DNA of 39,186 bases from Bordetella parapertussis (GCA_945873925.1 CAMCES010000013.1:1-39186); one strand, 5' to 3'; positions 8,038-17,474 are shown, counted from the stretch's first letter. Notes: generated by a model from the letters alone, not told the origin. Numbers and translations are program-made.

Positions 8038-11000
8038 ACAGCTTGAACCTGCACACCCTTCCTTTGCATGGCCGACAAGTCATCGAAGCCAGCGCAGGCA
8101 CCGGCAAAACCTGGACTTTGGCCGCGCTTTACCTGCGCTTGGTTTTGGCCCATGGACGCAAGGGCATGCCACCCTTGTTGCCGTCGCAGATTTTGGTGAT
8201 GACCTTCACCGAGGCTGCCACCGCCGAATTGCGAGAGCGGGTGCGCGACCGCTTGCACCAAGCCGCGGTCTGGTTTGACGCCAAGGTCGCTGGGGTCGCA
8301 CTGGCCGATCCTTTGCTCGACCCCTTGGCACTTGCTTGGGATGCTGCCGATTGGCCACGCTGCGCGGCGCAACTTCACCATGCCGCGCAAAGCATGGATG
8401 ACGCAGCGATTTTCACGATCCACGGCTGGAGCCGACGCATGCTCAGCAGCTTTGCGTTGCACAGCCGCGACCTGTTTGAGCAAACCCATTTGGATAACCC
8501 CACGGCATTGCTGCGGCAGCTGGCCAGCGACCATTGGCGACATTGGTACTACCCGCTGCCTCTGGCCGCACAACAGGCCTTGGTGAGCCAAGTTTGCGCA
8601 TCACCCGAGGCCATGCTGGTGCTGCTCCAGGCGCGGTGGAAGGACATGGACCGTTCCCCCCCCCAACCAGTGGCGGTTGGCGATGCGCAGACAACCAACG
8701 CAAAGCCGTCGGGGCCAGCAAGCGTTGATCTGCCCCCACTGCCTGCAGATACCTTGGCGCCCTTTGTGGTTTGGCAAACCGAACACGATGCGCTCGAAGC
8801 ACAGGCCCGGGCAAACTGGTTACCTGAACTGGCCGAGACACTCTTGAGCGCACAAAAAAGCAAATTGATCAAAGGCCAAGGTATCTCGCAGATCCATTTC
8901 ACAAATTGGGTCTATTCCCTCCAAGCCTGGGCCGAGCAAGGCGAGTCGATCGACGACAAAACCTTGTTTCGCTTCACCGCGAGTAACCTGCAGTCCAAAG
9001 GCTGGGCGCAGGCGGATCAGTTCCCGCTGTTCACCAGCCTGGAGCAGTTGGCTGCCCATCAAGCCGCCCAACCCCCCTGCAAAGAACCCCTGCTTGACCA
9101 TGCAGCGTTGGCCTTGCGCCAGCGCTACGACCAAGCCAAGCAGCAGCAAGCGGTGTTTGATTTCCAGGACTTGCTGCAACGCCTGCACCATGCCTTGCAT
9201 GCCGACCAAGGCGAAATGGCCGCCGCAGTGCGCGCCCAATACCCCGTGGCCTTGGTCGATGAGTTTCAAGACACCGACCCTTGGCAGTACCAAAGCCTGG
9301 ACCGTATTTACCGCGAGCAAGACACCGACCATCGCCATGCCTTGGTGATGATCGGCGACCCCAAGCAAGCCATCTACAGCTTTCGGGGGGCTGACCTCAA
9401 CACCTATTTGCAAGCCCGGCAGGCGGCATTGAAACTCGACCCCAACGCTGTCCACAGCCTGGCGCACAACCACCGATCCACCGCTGGATTGGTGCGGGCG
9501 GTCAACCATGTGTTCACCCACGCGCAAACCGACAACCCGTTTCACCAAGCCAACCGCCCTGCTGACCAGCAGGTGCTGTTTGTGCAGGTGGAAAGCGCCA
9601 GCCTGACCAAGCCTTTGACCACGCCCGCAGGAGAAGCCACCCAAGCCCTCACGCTTTGGTACCAGGCGCCACCCACAGACAAGGCCACCTACACCGCTGA
9701 CGAACACCTGCATGGCATGGCCCATGGGTTTGCCACGCAAATGGTGCAGTTGCTGCACCAGCACACTGACTTGCACCCAGGCCAGATGGCCGTTTTGGTG
9801 CGAGGCAAAGCCCAAGCCAAAGCCATGCAAAACGCCTTGCAGCAACGCGGCTTGGCCAGTGTGTATCTGTCTGACCACGCCAATGTCTACCAAAGCCCAG
9901 AGGCGCTGGACCTGTGGCGGGTTTTACGGGCGATTGCCACGCCTCGGCAAACCGCTTGGTTGCGCAGCGCCCTGGCTTGCCGGGTCTGGGGCTTGGGCAT
10001 GGCCGAGTTGCAAGCCTGCTTGCAAGACGACGCCCAAGCCGATACCTTGGCCGAGTCTTGCCAGCGGTGGTTGCAGCAATGGCAATCCCAAGGCGTCTTG
10101 CCGATGCTCTACGGCTGGCTGCACGAGCAACAAATCGCTCACCGTTTATTGGCCTCGCCCGCGGGTGAGCGGCAACTCACCAACCTACTGCATCTGGGCG
10201 AACTGTTGCAAGACGCCTCCCAAAGCCTGCAAGGCCCACAAGCCTTGTTGCAGCACCTGGCCGACCAGATCCACCACAGCGGCGACAACCCCGAGGCGCA
10301 AAAAATGCGGCTCGAAACCGACGCAGCTTGTGTGCAAATCGTGACCTATCACAAGAGCAAGGGCTTGGAGTACCCGCTGGTGTTTGTGCCCTTCTTGGGC
10401 AGCTTCACCACCGGCAAAACCACGGCCAATAAACCGCCCTCCGAGGAGGATGAGGCGGCCGACATCACCGAGTCATCGGTGGAAGAAGACATGCGTTTGT
10501 TGTATGTGGCCCTGACCCGCGCCAAGCGAGGCTTATGGCTGGGGCTTGCACCCACCGCCAAGAGCTTGGCGGTCAGTACCAAACCGATCAAACGCAGCGC
10601 GGTATCACAGTTGTTGCAGCGGCAAAGCCACGACGACTTGCCCAGCCAACTGCATGCCATGTGGGGGAATTGTCCGGACATCGCCGTCCTGGAATTGCCG
10701 CCCCCAGATCGCCAGGCTTACCAAGCCCCTGCCAGCACAGTCAGTCGCCAAGCCGCCTTGGTGCCCCTTCGTTCAGGCCATGCCCGCTGGTGGACCGCCA
10801 GTTTCAGCAGCCTCACTCGCGGCTTGGAGGCAGGCACCGAGCGCGAAGAAGCCTTCAGCGATGCCCAAACCGATGCCGTCGAGCGCGACCCCAGCACGCC
10901 CCTGGCAGATACCCACCCCTGGCAAGCTTTTCCTGCGGGCGCGCGTTACGGTACCCTGCTGCACGACCTGCTGGAGTGGCAAGCCCAACAAGGCTGGCCT

Positions 11001-11702
11001 GTGGTGCAAGACGCCGCGCCTGCTTGGCAAACCCAGGCTTGGCAGCAGCTCTTGCAAGGCAAGGCCGATTGGCTGCAACTCACACCCACTGAGCAAGCCA
11101 GTCTCACGCCTTGGTTGCAAGCCATCTTGCGAACACCCTTGCCGCTGGCCACAGACGCTGACGAGATACCCCCCAAAACGCTTGCAAGCCACCCCATCGC
11201 TTCACCCTTGGTGCTGTCCCGAGTGCAGTCGTCTCACCGGTGGGCTGAAATGGCCTTCCACTTGCCCGCAGGCCAGGTGCCCAGCAGCCAGCTAGACGCC
11301 CTGATCCGGCAACATGTGTTCCCAGGCCATGCGCGGCCTGCCTTGCAAGCCACCATGCTGCAAGGCATGCTCACCGGCTCCATCGACTTGGTGGTGCAGC
11401 ACGATGGCCGCTTCTGGGTGCTCGATCACAAGTCCAACAAATTGCCCAACTACGCGGCACCCAGTCTGCGCGCTGCGGTGCTCGACAAACGCTACGAGGT
11501 GCAATACGTGCTCTACACCTTGGCCCTGCATCGCTTGCTCAAGCAACGCTTGCGCGGCTATGACTACGCGCAGCACATGGGCGGTGCAGTCTATTTGTTT
11601 TTGCGTGGCGTGGATGGCGACAACGCCGGCGTGCATGCCATGCGCCCCCCTTTCGCGTTGATCGATCAACTCGACCAACTGTTTGCCAAAGTACCCGCAT
11701 GA
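8034..11702 (+). CDS. recB: Exodeoxyribonuclease V subunit beta (helicase-nuclease)
   Basis: A 1222-residue superfamily-1 helicase fused to a nuclease. Helicase motifs in order are Walker A EASAGTGKTWTLAALYL (about residues 17-33), motif Ia VMTFTEAATAELRERV, Walker B VALVDEFQDTDPWQYQ (about 405), motif III VMIGDPKQAIYSFRGAD (about 439), motif V VTYHKSKGLEYPLVFVP, and motif VI LLYVALTRAKRGL. The C-terminal nuclease has GSIDLVVQHDGRFWVLDHKSN (about residues 1113-1134), with the metal-binding aspartates and the catalytic lysine of the RecB family. The ATG at 8034 is preferred over upstream codons, which lie inside recC, because it overlaps the recC stop and the family N-terminus follows at once. 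All catalytic residues appear intact. Confidence 0.95.
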   Translation: MNSLNLHTLPLHGRQVIEASAGTGKTWTLAALYLRLVLAHGRKGMPPLLPSQILVMTFTEAATAELRERVRDRLHQAAVWFDAKVAGVALADPLLDPLALAWDAADWPRCAAQLHHAAQSMDDAAIFTIHGWSRRMLSSFALHSRDLFEQTHLDNPTALLRQLASDHWRHWYYPLPLAAQQALVSQVCASPEAMLVLLQARWKDMDRSPPQPVAVGDAQTTNAKPSGPASVDLPPLPADTLAPFVVWQTEHDALEAQARANWLPELAETLLSAQKSKLIKGQGISQIHFTNWVYSLQAWAEQGESIDDKTLFRFTASNLQSKGWAQADQFPLFTSLEQLAAHQAAQPPCKEPLLDHAALALRQRYDQAKQQQAVFDFQDLLQRLHHALHADQGEMAAAVRAQYPVALVDEFQDTDPWQYQSLDRIYREQDTDHRHALVMIGDPKQAIYSFRGADLNTYLQARQAALKLDPNAVHSLAHNHRSTAGLVRAVNHVFTHAQTDNPFHQANRPADQQVLFVQVESASLTKPLTTPAGEATQALTLWYQAPPTDKATYTADEHLHGMAHGFATQMVQLLHQHTDLHPGQMAVLVRGKAQAKAMQNALQQRGLASVYLSDHANVYQSPEALDLWRVLRAIATPRQTAWLRSALACRVWGLGMAELQACLQDDAQADTLAESCQRWLQQWQSQGVLPMLYGWLHEQQIAHRLLASPAGERQLTNLLHLGELLQDASQSLQGPQALLQHLADQIHHSGDNPEAQKMRLETDAACVQIVTYHKSKGLEYPLVFVPFLGSFTTGKTTANKPPSEEDEAADITESSVEEDMRLLYVALTRAKRGLWLGLAPTAKSLAVSTKPIKRSAVSQLLQRQSHDDLPSQLHAMWGNCPDIAVLELPPPDRQAYQAPASTVSRQAALVPLRSGHARWWTASFSSLTRGLEAGTEREEAFSDAQTDAVERDPSTPLADTHPWQAFPAGARYGTLLHDLLEWQAQQGWPVVQDAAPAWQTQAWQQLLQGKADWLQLTPTEQASLTPWLQAILRTPLPLATDADEIPPKTLASHPIASPLVLSRVQSSHRWAEMAFHLPAGQVPSSQLDALIRQHVFPGHARPALQATMLQGMLTGSIDLVVQHDGRFWVLDHKSNKLPNYAAPSLRAAVLDKRYEVQYVLYTLALHRLLKQRLRGYDYAQHMGGAVYLFLRGVDGDNAGVHAMRPPFALIDQLDQLFAKVPA

Positions 11703-13435
11703 GTCTGCGCCCATTGCTCACCTCGCCCTGGCCTGGCAAAACCGCCACCCCGCTCACTGGTCTGGACTTGGCTTTTGCACGCATGCTCCAAGGCTTGCAA
11801 CCCAGCAGCGATGAACGCCACCTGTGGCTCGCCGCCTTGGTCAGTCACCAATGGGGGCGAGGCCATGCCTGCCTGGACTTGCAAGCCTGGCCTGCTGACG
11901 CTGCCGACCTCTTGGCCTGGCCGACGACGGCGCTGCAAGCCATCCCCAACGAATTGCAGCAGGCCTTGCCCAGCCTGCCCTGGGCCAAGGGAGCGCATTC
12001 GCCTTTGGTGCTGCATGGGCATCGCTTGTATTTGCGCCGCGCATGGGAAGCTGAACAAACCATCCACCAGTGCCTCATGGCATTGCAACAACATTCGCTG
12101 CCTGTGCCCCCCGATTGGCCGCAACACCTGGACGCTTTGTTCGAGCCCGACCCCAGCGACATGCAGCGCGCGGCCTGCGCCCATGCGGTGCAAAACCCGG
12201 TCACCTTGATCACCGGCGGCCCCGGCACCGGCAAAACCACCACCGTGGTCAAGCTTTTACGCTTGCTGCAAAGCGCCTCGCATGCCCCCTTGCGTATCTT
12301 GATGGCCGCACCCACAGGCAAAGCCGCCGCCCGCTTGGGCCAAGCCATGAACCAAGCCCGCAGCAGCTTGCCCACCGAGCAAGCCGCTGCCTTGCCCACC
12401 GCCGCCCATACCCTGCACAAATGCCTGCAAACCCAACGAGACACCAGCCCGGTGTTGGACGCGGATGTGGTGGTGGTTGACGAAGCTTCGATGATCGATC
12501 TGGAGATGATGGCCCGCTTGCTCAAAGCCGTGCCTGCGCAAGCCCGCTTGGTGCTGCTGGGTGACAAGGACCAGCTGGCCTCGGTCGAAGCCGGCGCGGT
12601 GATGGCGCAACTGTGCCAAGCACCTTGGATGGCCCAGCACACCACGGCACTGGTGAAAAGCCACCGTTTCGATGCCGAGCAAGGCATCGGCCCCTGGGCA
12701 CGCGCAGCCAATGCCGGTGACAGCCCCGCCTTGAACGCCCTTTGGGCACAAGCCCCAGAGGATTGTTTCAGTGACAGCGCAGCGGTGAGCCGCATCCGTC
12801 GCACCCACAGCCAAGATGCACAAACCTTGCAACGCCTGCGGCAAGCCTGGGCGCCTTGGCTGCATCTCCTCGAGCCGCACCTGTCGGGCCAGCCCTGTGA
12901 TGACCAGCAAGCCCTGGCCCTGCTGTCGGGCTTTGCGCAAGTGGGCGTGTTGTGCGCCATGCGGGAGGGTCCTTGGGGTGTGCACGCGTTCAACACCCAA
13001 TTGCAACGCGCCTTGGGTTTTGCGGATGCGCCATGGTTTGTTGGCCGCCCGGTCATGGCGCGGCGTAACGACTACGCGCTGGGACTGATGAATGGTGACA
13101 CCGGCCTGTGCTTGCCGCGCATGGTTCATGGCGAATCTCGCTGGCGTGTGGCGTTTGCCGATGGGCAAGGCGGCGTTCGCTGGCTTGTTCCCAGCCGTTT
13201 GGCTGAGGTGGACACCGTGTTTGCCATGACGGTGCACCAATCTCAAGGCTCCGAGTTTGCGCAGGTTCTGCTGGTGCTGCCTGACCAAGCTGCCCCTTTG
13301 CTGACCCGTGAATTGGTCTACACCGGCATGACCCGAGCGCGCCAACAACTGTGCATTTGGGCGCCCGAGCCCAGCTTGTTGGTCACGGCCTGTGAACGCA
13401 CCGTGCGCCGCAGTGGGGGTTTGGCGTCCCTTTGA
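11699..13435 (+). CDS. recD: Exodeoxyribonuclease V subunit alpha (5'-3' helicase)
   Basis: A 578-residue superfamily-1 5'-3' helicase, slightly shorter than E. coli RecD (608). It shows Walker A LITGGPGTGKTTTVVKLLRL (about residues 170-189), MAAPTGKAAARLGQAM, Walker B VVVVDEASMIDLEMMARLL (about 258) and VLLGDKDQLASVEAGAV. The UvrD-like C-terminal motifs FAMTVHQSQGSEFAQVLLVLP and LVYTGMTRARQQL follow. It starts with a 4-nt overlap on recB. RecD is the fast motor and nuclease regulator of RecBCD. With recC and recB this is a complete operon for double-strand-break repair and linear DNA degradation. Confidence 0.95.
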   Translation: MSLRPLLTSPWPGKTATPLTGLDLAFARMLQGLQPSSDERHLWLAALVSHQWGRGHACLDLQAWPADAADLLAWPTTALQAIPNELQQALPSLPWAKGAHSPLVLHGHRLYLRRAWEAEQTIHQCLMALQQHSLPVPPDWPQHLDALFEPDPSDMQRAACAHAVQNPVTLITGGPGTGKTTTVVKLLRLLQSASHAPLRILMAAPTGKAAARLGQAMNQARSSLPTEQAAALPTAAHTLHKCLQTQRDTSPVLDADVVVVDEASMIDLEMMARLLKAVPAQARLVLLGDKDQLASVEAGAVMAQLCQAPWMAQHTTALVKSHRFDAEQGIGPWARAANAGDSPALNALWAQAPEDCFSDSAAVSRIRRTHSQDAQTLQRLRQAWAPWLHLLEPHLSGQPCDDQQALALLSGFAQVGVLCAMREGPWGVHAFNTQLQRALGFADAPWFVGRPVMARRNDYALGLMNGDTGLCLPRMVHGESRWRVAFADGQGGVRWLVPSRLAEVDTVFAMTVHQSQGSEFAQVLLVLPDQAAPLLTRELVYTGMTRARQQLCIWAPEPSLLVTACERTVRRSGGLASL

Positions 13436-13466
13436 AGCCCCAGATCAACGGTGGCAAAATATCTGC

Positions 13467-13916
13467 ATGACCCTCCTTCGCAGCCTCCATTGGATCTTGC
13501 CCTTGTGCTTGCTCAGCCCGGTGGGTTCGGTGTGGGCCGATTGGGAACAGGTCGATGAAAACCACCTGGCCGTGATTTACATCGATCCCGACAAAATCCG
13601 CGCCAGCAGTGTCTATCCCCAAGCTTGGCATTTGTTTGACTTGTTTGACAAAACCAAGGCGGGCGTCAAGTCGCGCTTGGTTCTGATGGAATACGACTGC
13701 CACGATGCGCGTCGTCGCTCATTGGCCTTTGCCTCTAAATCCGACGCCATGGGCGAAGGCAAAACCTTGTTCACCAGCACCCAAGCCACGAATTGGAAAC
13801 CGGTGGCAGGCGACACCGTGGGTGAAAAAGTCATTGACATGCTGTGTGGCCAAAGTGGTCGCAAAAAAAGCCCAAGCAAAACCAGTTCTGCGCCTGCCGC
13901 CGCCGCCAGCCAATGA
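13467..13916 (+). CDS. Secreted adhesin-E-like (surface-adhesin protein E family) protein
   Basis: A 149-residue exported protein. Residues 1-24 form a signal peptide (LLRSLHWILPLCLLSPVGSVWA, cleavage before DWEQV). The mature part has the pattern WEQVDENHLAVIYIDPDKIR ... LVLMEYDCHDARRRSLAFASKSDAMGEGKT ... VGEKVIDMLC. This is the layout of the adhesin-E-like family common in Comamonadaceae, with two conserved cysteines (EYDC and the MLC end) probably disulphide-bonded. A Lys/Ser/Ala-rich tail follows. The family name comes from Haemophilus protein E; adhesion is not shown for most members, so function is unknown. The start at 13467 is the ATG directly before the signal peptide. Confidence 0.72.
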   Translation: MTLLRSLHWILPLCLLSPVGSVWADWEQVDENHLAVIYIDPDKIRASSVYPQAWHLFDLFDKTKAGVKSRLVLMEYDCHDARRRSLAFASKSDAMGEGKTLFTSTQATNWKPVAGDTVGEKVIDMLCGQSGRKKSPSKTSSAPAAAASQ

Positions 13917-13932
13917 AGCTCAAAGGACAGCC

Positions 13933-14265
13933 ATGGAAGTGACCAAACACACCGACGATTTCGCCACCGCACCACAGCTGGCACCTGAGCACATGGCCGC
14001 GATTGCCGCCCACGGTTTCACCACCGTGATCAACAACCGCCCCGACATGGAGGGCGGCCCAGACCAACCCACCTCTGCCCAAATGCAAACCGCAGCAGAA
14101 GCGGCAGGATTGAGCTACCACTACCTGCCTGTGGTGAGTGGCGCGATCACGCCCGAGCAAGTCACACAAATGGCTTCTTTGGTGGAAGCTGCAAACGGAC
14201 CGGTGTTGGCTTTTTGCCGCAGTGGTGCGCGTTCGACCCAGCTCTGGTCTTTGGGTCTTCATTAA
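13933..14265 (+). CDS. DUF442 / TIGR01244 protein-tyrosine-phosphatase-like protein
   Basis: A 110-residue small cytoplasmic protein with the phosphatase-like fold of the DUF442 (beta-lactamase-hydrolase-associated) family. The opening FATAPQLAPEHMAAIAAHGFTTVINNRPDMEGG is typical, as is YHYLPVVSGAITPEQV. The P-loop CRSGARS near residues 95-101 fits the C-x5-R active-site pattern. The family has been linked to sulfide and persulfide metabolism and to phosphatase activity, but the reaction here is unproven. It begins 17 nt after the adhesin-E-like gene and ends 43 nt before the convergent pqqE, with no clear terminator between them. Confidence 0.75.
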   Translation: MEVTKHTDDFATAPQLAPEHMAAIAAHGFTTVINNRPDMEGGPDQPTSAQMQTAAEAAGLSYHYLPVVSGAITPEQVTQMASLVEAANGPVLAFCRSGARSTQLWSLGLH

Positions 14266-14308
14266 AACGGCTGGTTTTTCACACAGGCTTCGGCCCGAAA
14301 GGTGCCGC

Positions 14309-15478
14309 TCAAACTTTGGCGCTGAGCTTGCGTGAATTGATCGGGTCGCGAAACACCAAGGGTTGCACCTTCACTCGTTGCGCATCGGGCACTTGCGCAT
14401 AAGCCACCGCCTCTTGCACCAAATGATGGTGCGCTGATTTGTCGCAGACCGGGTCGGCATTGGCGGCGTCACCGGTGAGCATCAAGGCCTGGCAGCGGCA
14501 ACCCCCCAGGTCTTTTTCTTTTTCATCGCATGTCCGGCAGGGGTCCTTCATCCAAGCGTCACCCCGGTAATGGTTGAACGCATGGGCGTCGTACCAAATC
14601 TCTTTGACCGGCATGGTTTTCACGTTGGGGAAATCCAAGTGCTTGATCATCTTGGCGGTGTGGCAAGGCAGCGCCGAACCATCGGGCGTGATGGTCAAGA
14701 AAATATTGCCCCAGCCGTTCATGCATTTCTTGGGACGGGTTTCGTAGTAGTCAGGCACGACAAAAAAGATTTTGAGTTTGTCACCCAGCTTGGTGCGGTA
14801 GTCATTCGTCACCCGCTCAGCGCGTTCCAGCTGTTCTTTGCTGGGCATCAAGCCATCACGGTTGAGTTGTGCCCATGAATAGTATTGACTGTTGGCCAAT
14901 TCCAAATACTCGGCGCCCAAGTCCACCGCCAACTCGATGATCTTGTCGATGTAATCGATGTTCAAACGGTGAATCACGCAATTGAGCACCATCGGCCAGC
15001 CATTGGCCTGGATCAATTCGGCAGCACGCTGCTTCAAGGCAAAGGTTTTGGTGTGCGACAAAAAGTCGTTGAGTTCACGGGTCGAGTCTTGGAACGACAG
15101 TTGCACATGGTCCAAACCAGCTGCCTTCAAAGCAGTCGCTCGCTCGGGTGTCAAGCCAATACCCGAGGTCAGCAAGTTGGTGTAAAAGCCCAAGCGATGC
15201 GCCTCAGCAACCAACAACTCGAGGTCGTCGCGCACCAGTGGCTCACCGCCAGAGAACCCACATTGCACGCTGCCAGCGGCACGGGCGTCTTGCAGGACCT
15301 TGAACCATTCTTCGGTGGTCAGCTCGGGACCGCTTTGGGTGTAGTCCACCGGGTTGTAACAAAACACGCAATGCAGCGGGCAGCTGTAAGTGATTTCAGC
15401 CAACAACCACAAGGGCGGACCCACCGTGGGTGGGGTCGGCGTGGTTTGCAAGCCAGCAACAGAGTCGACTTCGCTCAT
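14309..15478 (-). CDS. pqqE: PqqA peptide cyclase, radical SAM / SPASM enzyme
   Basis: A 389-residue radical SAM enzyme that joins the Glu and Tyr side chains of PqqA, the first committed step of PQQ synthesis. The SAM cluster motif SCPLHCVFCYNP supplies Cys33, Cys37 and Cys40, followed by CGFSGGEPLVRDDLELL. The C-terminal SPASM region holds the auxiliary cluster cysteines: KKCMNGWGN, LPCHTAKM, DPCRTCDEKEKDLGGCRCQA and DPVCDKSAHH. The ATG at 15478 overlaps the pqqD stop by 4 nt (ATGA) and is preferred over an in-frame codon 12 nt upstream. It is the last gene of the pqqABCDE operon. Confidence 0.95.
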   Translation of the reverse strand: MSEVDSVAGLQTTPTPPTVGPPLWLLAEITYSCPLHCVFCYNPVDYTQSGPELTTEEWFKVLQDARAAGSVQCGFSGGEPLVRDDLELLVAEAHRLGFYTNLLTSGIGLTPERATALKAAGLDHVQLSFQDSTRELNDFLSHTKTFALKQRAAELIQANGWPMVLNCVIHRLNIDYIDKIIELAVDLGAEYLELANSQYYSWAQLNRDGLMPSKEQLERAERVTNDYRTKLGDKLKIFFVVPDYYETRPKKCMNGWGNIFLTITPDGSALPCHTAKMIKHLDFPNVKTMPVKEIWYDAHAFNHYRGDAWMKDPCRTCDEKEKDLGGCRCQALMLTGDAANADPVCDKSAHHHLVQEAVAYAQVPDAQRVKVQPLVFRDPINSRKLSAKV

Positions 15479-15753
15479 GCTTTCACCCAACCTTGTTGGT
15501 CTGCTATTTCTAAAAAGGCCAGCACATCGGCTTGCAAGCCGGTGGTGCCGAAATCGGTTTCCAAATCGGAGATCAAGGTGGACACGGTTTTTTCACCATT
15601 CAAGCGGCGCATGATTTCACCCGCACTGCCGTTGAGTTTGACCATGCCCTCGGGGTAGAGCAACACCCAGCTTTGCTGAACCTCTTCCCATTGCAAGCGA
15701 AACATGCTGGCTACCCGAGGCGTGCTGCTGAGCACATCGTCGATGTCGCTCAT
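15475..15753 (-). CDS. pqqD: PqqA-binding chaperone PqqD
   Basis: A 92-residue RiPP recognition element that binds PqqA and presents it to PqqE. The sequence has the PqqD pattern: a start MSDIDDVLSSTPRVASMFRLQWEEVQQSWVLLYPEGMVKLNGSAGEIMRRLNG, in which the VLLYPEG and LNGSAGEIM strand-turn-helix is conserved, and a helical C-terminal half ending in the IADQQGWV region. The ATG at 15753 overlaps the pqqC stop (ATGA), and the gene overlaps pqqE at its end. It is a free-standing protein, not fused to pqqC or pqqE as in some species. Confidence 0.94.
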   Translation of the reverse strand: MSDIDDVLSSTPRVASMFRLQWEEVQQSWVLLYPEGMVKLNGSAGEIMRRLNGEKTVSTLISDLETDFGTTGLQADVLAFLEIADQQGWVKA

Positions 15754-16511
15754 GTTTTGGGCCCAGTGATTTGCACTTGGCATTGGTCGAGCATGATGGC
15801 GTCCGCCAAGGCCCACAGCACATTGAGTTTGAACTGCAATATCTCCAGTGCACGCTCTTGCAAAGCGCGGGTTTGGCTGAAGTACTGCAAAGTGAATGTC
15901 AAACCGTGCGCCACGTCGCGGCGGGCTTGGGTCAGACGGTTTTTAAAATAGTTCAAACCCGTTGGGTCTACCCAAGGGTATTGGGCAGGCCAGGTGTCGA
16001 TGCGTTGCTGGTGGATGTGCGGCGCAAACAACTCGGTCAGGCTGGAGGCCACCGCTTCTTGCCAAGGCTGTTGGCGGGCAAAGTTGACATACGCGTCGAC
16101 CGCAAAGCGGCTTGCAGGCGCGACCATACGCAGCGAGGTGACATCGTCACGGCTCAGACCCACGGCTTGCCCCAGGTGAATCCAGGCTTCAATGCCACCC
16201 TCGTCCTGCAGGCCACCCATGTCGACACCGTCATGGTCCAAGATGCGTTGAATCCATTCGCGTCGAATCTCGCGGTCATTGCAGTTGGACAAGATCGCGG
16301 CGTCTTTGAGGGGGATCGAGATTTGGTAATAAAAACGGTTGGCCACCCAGCCGCGCAATTGCGCCGCGTTGAGTTTGCCCTCGGCCATCATCACGTGGAA
16401 TGGATGGTTGATGTGGTAGTTGCCACTCTTGCCGCGCAATTTGGCCTCAAACTCCTCGGCGCTCCAGGGTGGGCGGGTGTCGGCCATGGCTTCATTCATC
16501 AGGTTGTTCAC
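15750..16511 (-). CDS. pqqC: Pyrroloquinoline-quinone synthase
   Basis: A 253-residue cofactorless oxidase that performs the final ring closure and eight-electron oxidation to PQQ. Family blocks are YHINHPFHVMMAEGKLNAAQLRGWVANRFYYQISIPLKDAAILSN, LDHDG and LFAPHIHQQRI, including the active-site His, Arg and Tyr residues typical of PqqC. The chosen start is GTG at 16511: it overlaps the pqqB stop (GTGA) and has a GGAG site 8 nt upstream inside pqqB. The ATG at 16499 is an alternative without a visible ribosome site. Confidence 0.94.
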   Translation of the reverse strand: MNNLMNEAMADTRPPWSAEEFEAKLRGKSGNYHINHPFHVMMAEGKLNAAQLRGWVANRFYYQISIPLKDAAILSNCNDREIRREWIQRILDHDGVDMGGLQDEGGIEAWIHLGQAVGLSRDDVTSLRMVAPASRFAVDAYVNFARQQPWQEAVASSLTELFAPHIHQQRIDTWPAQYPWVDPTGLNYFKNRLTQARRDVAHGLTFTLQYFSQTRALQERALEILQFKLNVLWALADAIMLDQCQVQITGPKT

Positions 16512-17425
16512 AGGCTGATCTCCATGCCGTCGTACGCCACCTCAATGCCGTGGGCAGTCAAGGTCTGACGCTGGGGGCTTTGTTCGTCCAAGATGGGGTT
16601 GGTGTTGTTGATGTGGATCAAGACCTTGCGCACAGACGCAGGCAGTTTGTCCAACCACTCGATCATGCCGTCGGCGCCGGTTTGCGGCATGTGACCCATG
16701 GCACGGGAGGTTTTTTTCGATGCGCCCAGCGCGATCATTTCGTCATCGGTCCACAAGGTGCCATCGACCAGCACGCAATCGCTGGCTTGCATGGCTTGCC
16801 ACACATGTGGCTCCATTTGTCCCAAACCGGGCGCGTAAAACAAACGCTTGCCAGAGGACTGGTCCAGCACGCTCAAGCCCACGTTGTCACCAGGCTGGGG
16901 TTTGTCACGGTGCGGCGAGTAAGGGGGGGCATTGCTCAACAGAGGCAGGGCAGACAAGCCCAAGCCTGGCAAGCCGCCGATCGTGAAAGGCGTGTTCAAG
17001 GAGAGCGCATGAAAGTCCACACCGCAGTAATGGTCCAACACCTTGAACAAGGGATTGCCAGTGGTCAGGTCTTCGCGCACCAGTGGGTGACACCACAAGG
17101 GCAGTTTTTGACGGTGCTCACGCAGCATCAACAAACCGGTGGTGTGGTCGATCTGCGCGTCCATCAACATGACGGCAGCGATACCGGTGTCGCGCAAGGA
17201 GCGAGCGGGTTGCAAGGCGGGAAAGGCTTTGATTTGTTGCAGCACATCGGGTGAGGCATTGACCAGCAACCAGTCTTGGTGGTTGGCGCTCACAGCGATC
17301 GAAGATTGGGTACGGGGGCGGTGATGGGGGCTACCAGAACGTACCGCGTTGCATTGGGGACAGTTGCAATTCCACTGTGGGAAGCCACCACCGGCTGCCG
17401 AGCCCAACACATGAATTTTCACCAT
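16508..17425 (-). CDS. pqqB: PQQ biosynthesis protein PqqB, metallo-beta-lactamase fold
   Basis: A 305-residue protein of the metallo-beta-lactamase fold, reported for the family to hydroxylate the PqqA-derived Glu-Tyr intermediate. It opens with MVKIHVLGSAAGGGFPQWNCNCPQCNAVR, where the CxCxxC knuckle binds structural zinc, and continues with SIAVSANHQDWLLVNASPDV and the metal-site segment MLMDAQIDHTTGLLMLRE. It ends with IHINNTNPILDEQSPQR. The start is ATG at 17425 rather than the adjacent TTG at 17428. The start lies only 14 nt after a strong hairpin with a U-tract, and only a weak ribosome site (GTGGG) precedes it. Expression therefore probably depends on read-through from pqqA. Confidence 0.94.
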   Translation of the reverse strand: MVKIHVLGSAAGGGFPQWNCNCPQCNAVRSGSPHHRPRTQSSIAVSANHQDWLLVNASPDVLQQIKAFPALQPARSLRDTGIAAVMLMDAQIDHTTGLLMLREHRQKLPLWCHPLVREDLTTGNPLFKVLDHYCGVDFHALSLNTPFTIGGLPGLGLSALPLLSNAPPYSPHRDKPQPGDNVGLSVLDQSSGKRLFYAPGLGQMEPHVWQAMQASDCVLVDGTLWTDDEMIALGASKKTSRAMGHMPQTGADGMIEWLDKLPASVRKVLIHINNTNPILDEQSPQRQTLTAHGIEVAYDGMEISL

Positions 17426-17438
17426 CAACCCACTTCAT

Positions 17439-17461
17439 AAAAAAAACCGCGCCAAGCGCGG
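17439..17461 (-). terminator. Second intrinsic terminator/attenuator between pqqA and pqqB
   Basis: On the - strand a 6-bp GC stem (arms 17447-17452 and 17456-17461, CCGCGC with GCGCGG) closes a 3-nt loop. Eight consecutive U residues follow immediately (17446 down to 17439). This is a textbook Rho-independent terminator. The ATG of pqqB is 14 nt beyond it, so it must work as a partial terminator if pqqB-E are expressed from the pqqA promoter. Confidence 0.85.
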
Positions 17462-17474
17462 ACATCAAACAGGG

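Noticed and set aside
14214..14402. A short + strand open frame overlapping the DUF442 gene end and pqqE
   Set aside because: It is out of frame with the DUF442 gene, antisense to pqqE, and has no domain or ribosome site.
14885..15658. A 257-codon + strand open frame across pqqE/pqqD
   Set aside because: It is antisense to pqqE and pqqD, whose cluster cysteines and overlapping starts are unmistakable.
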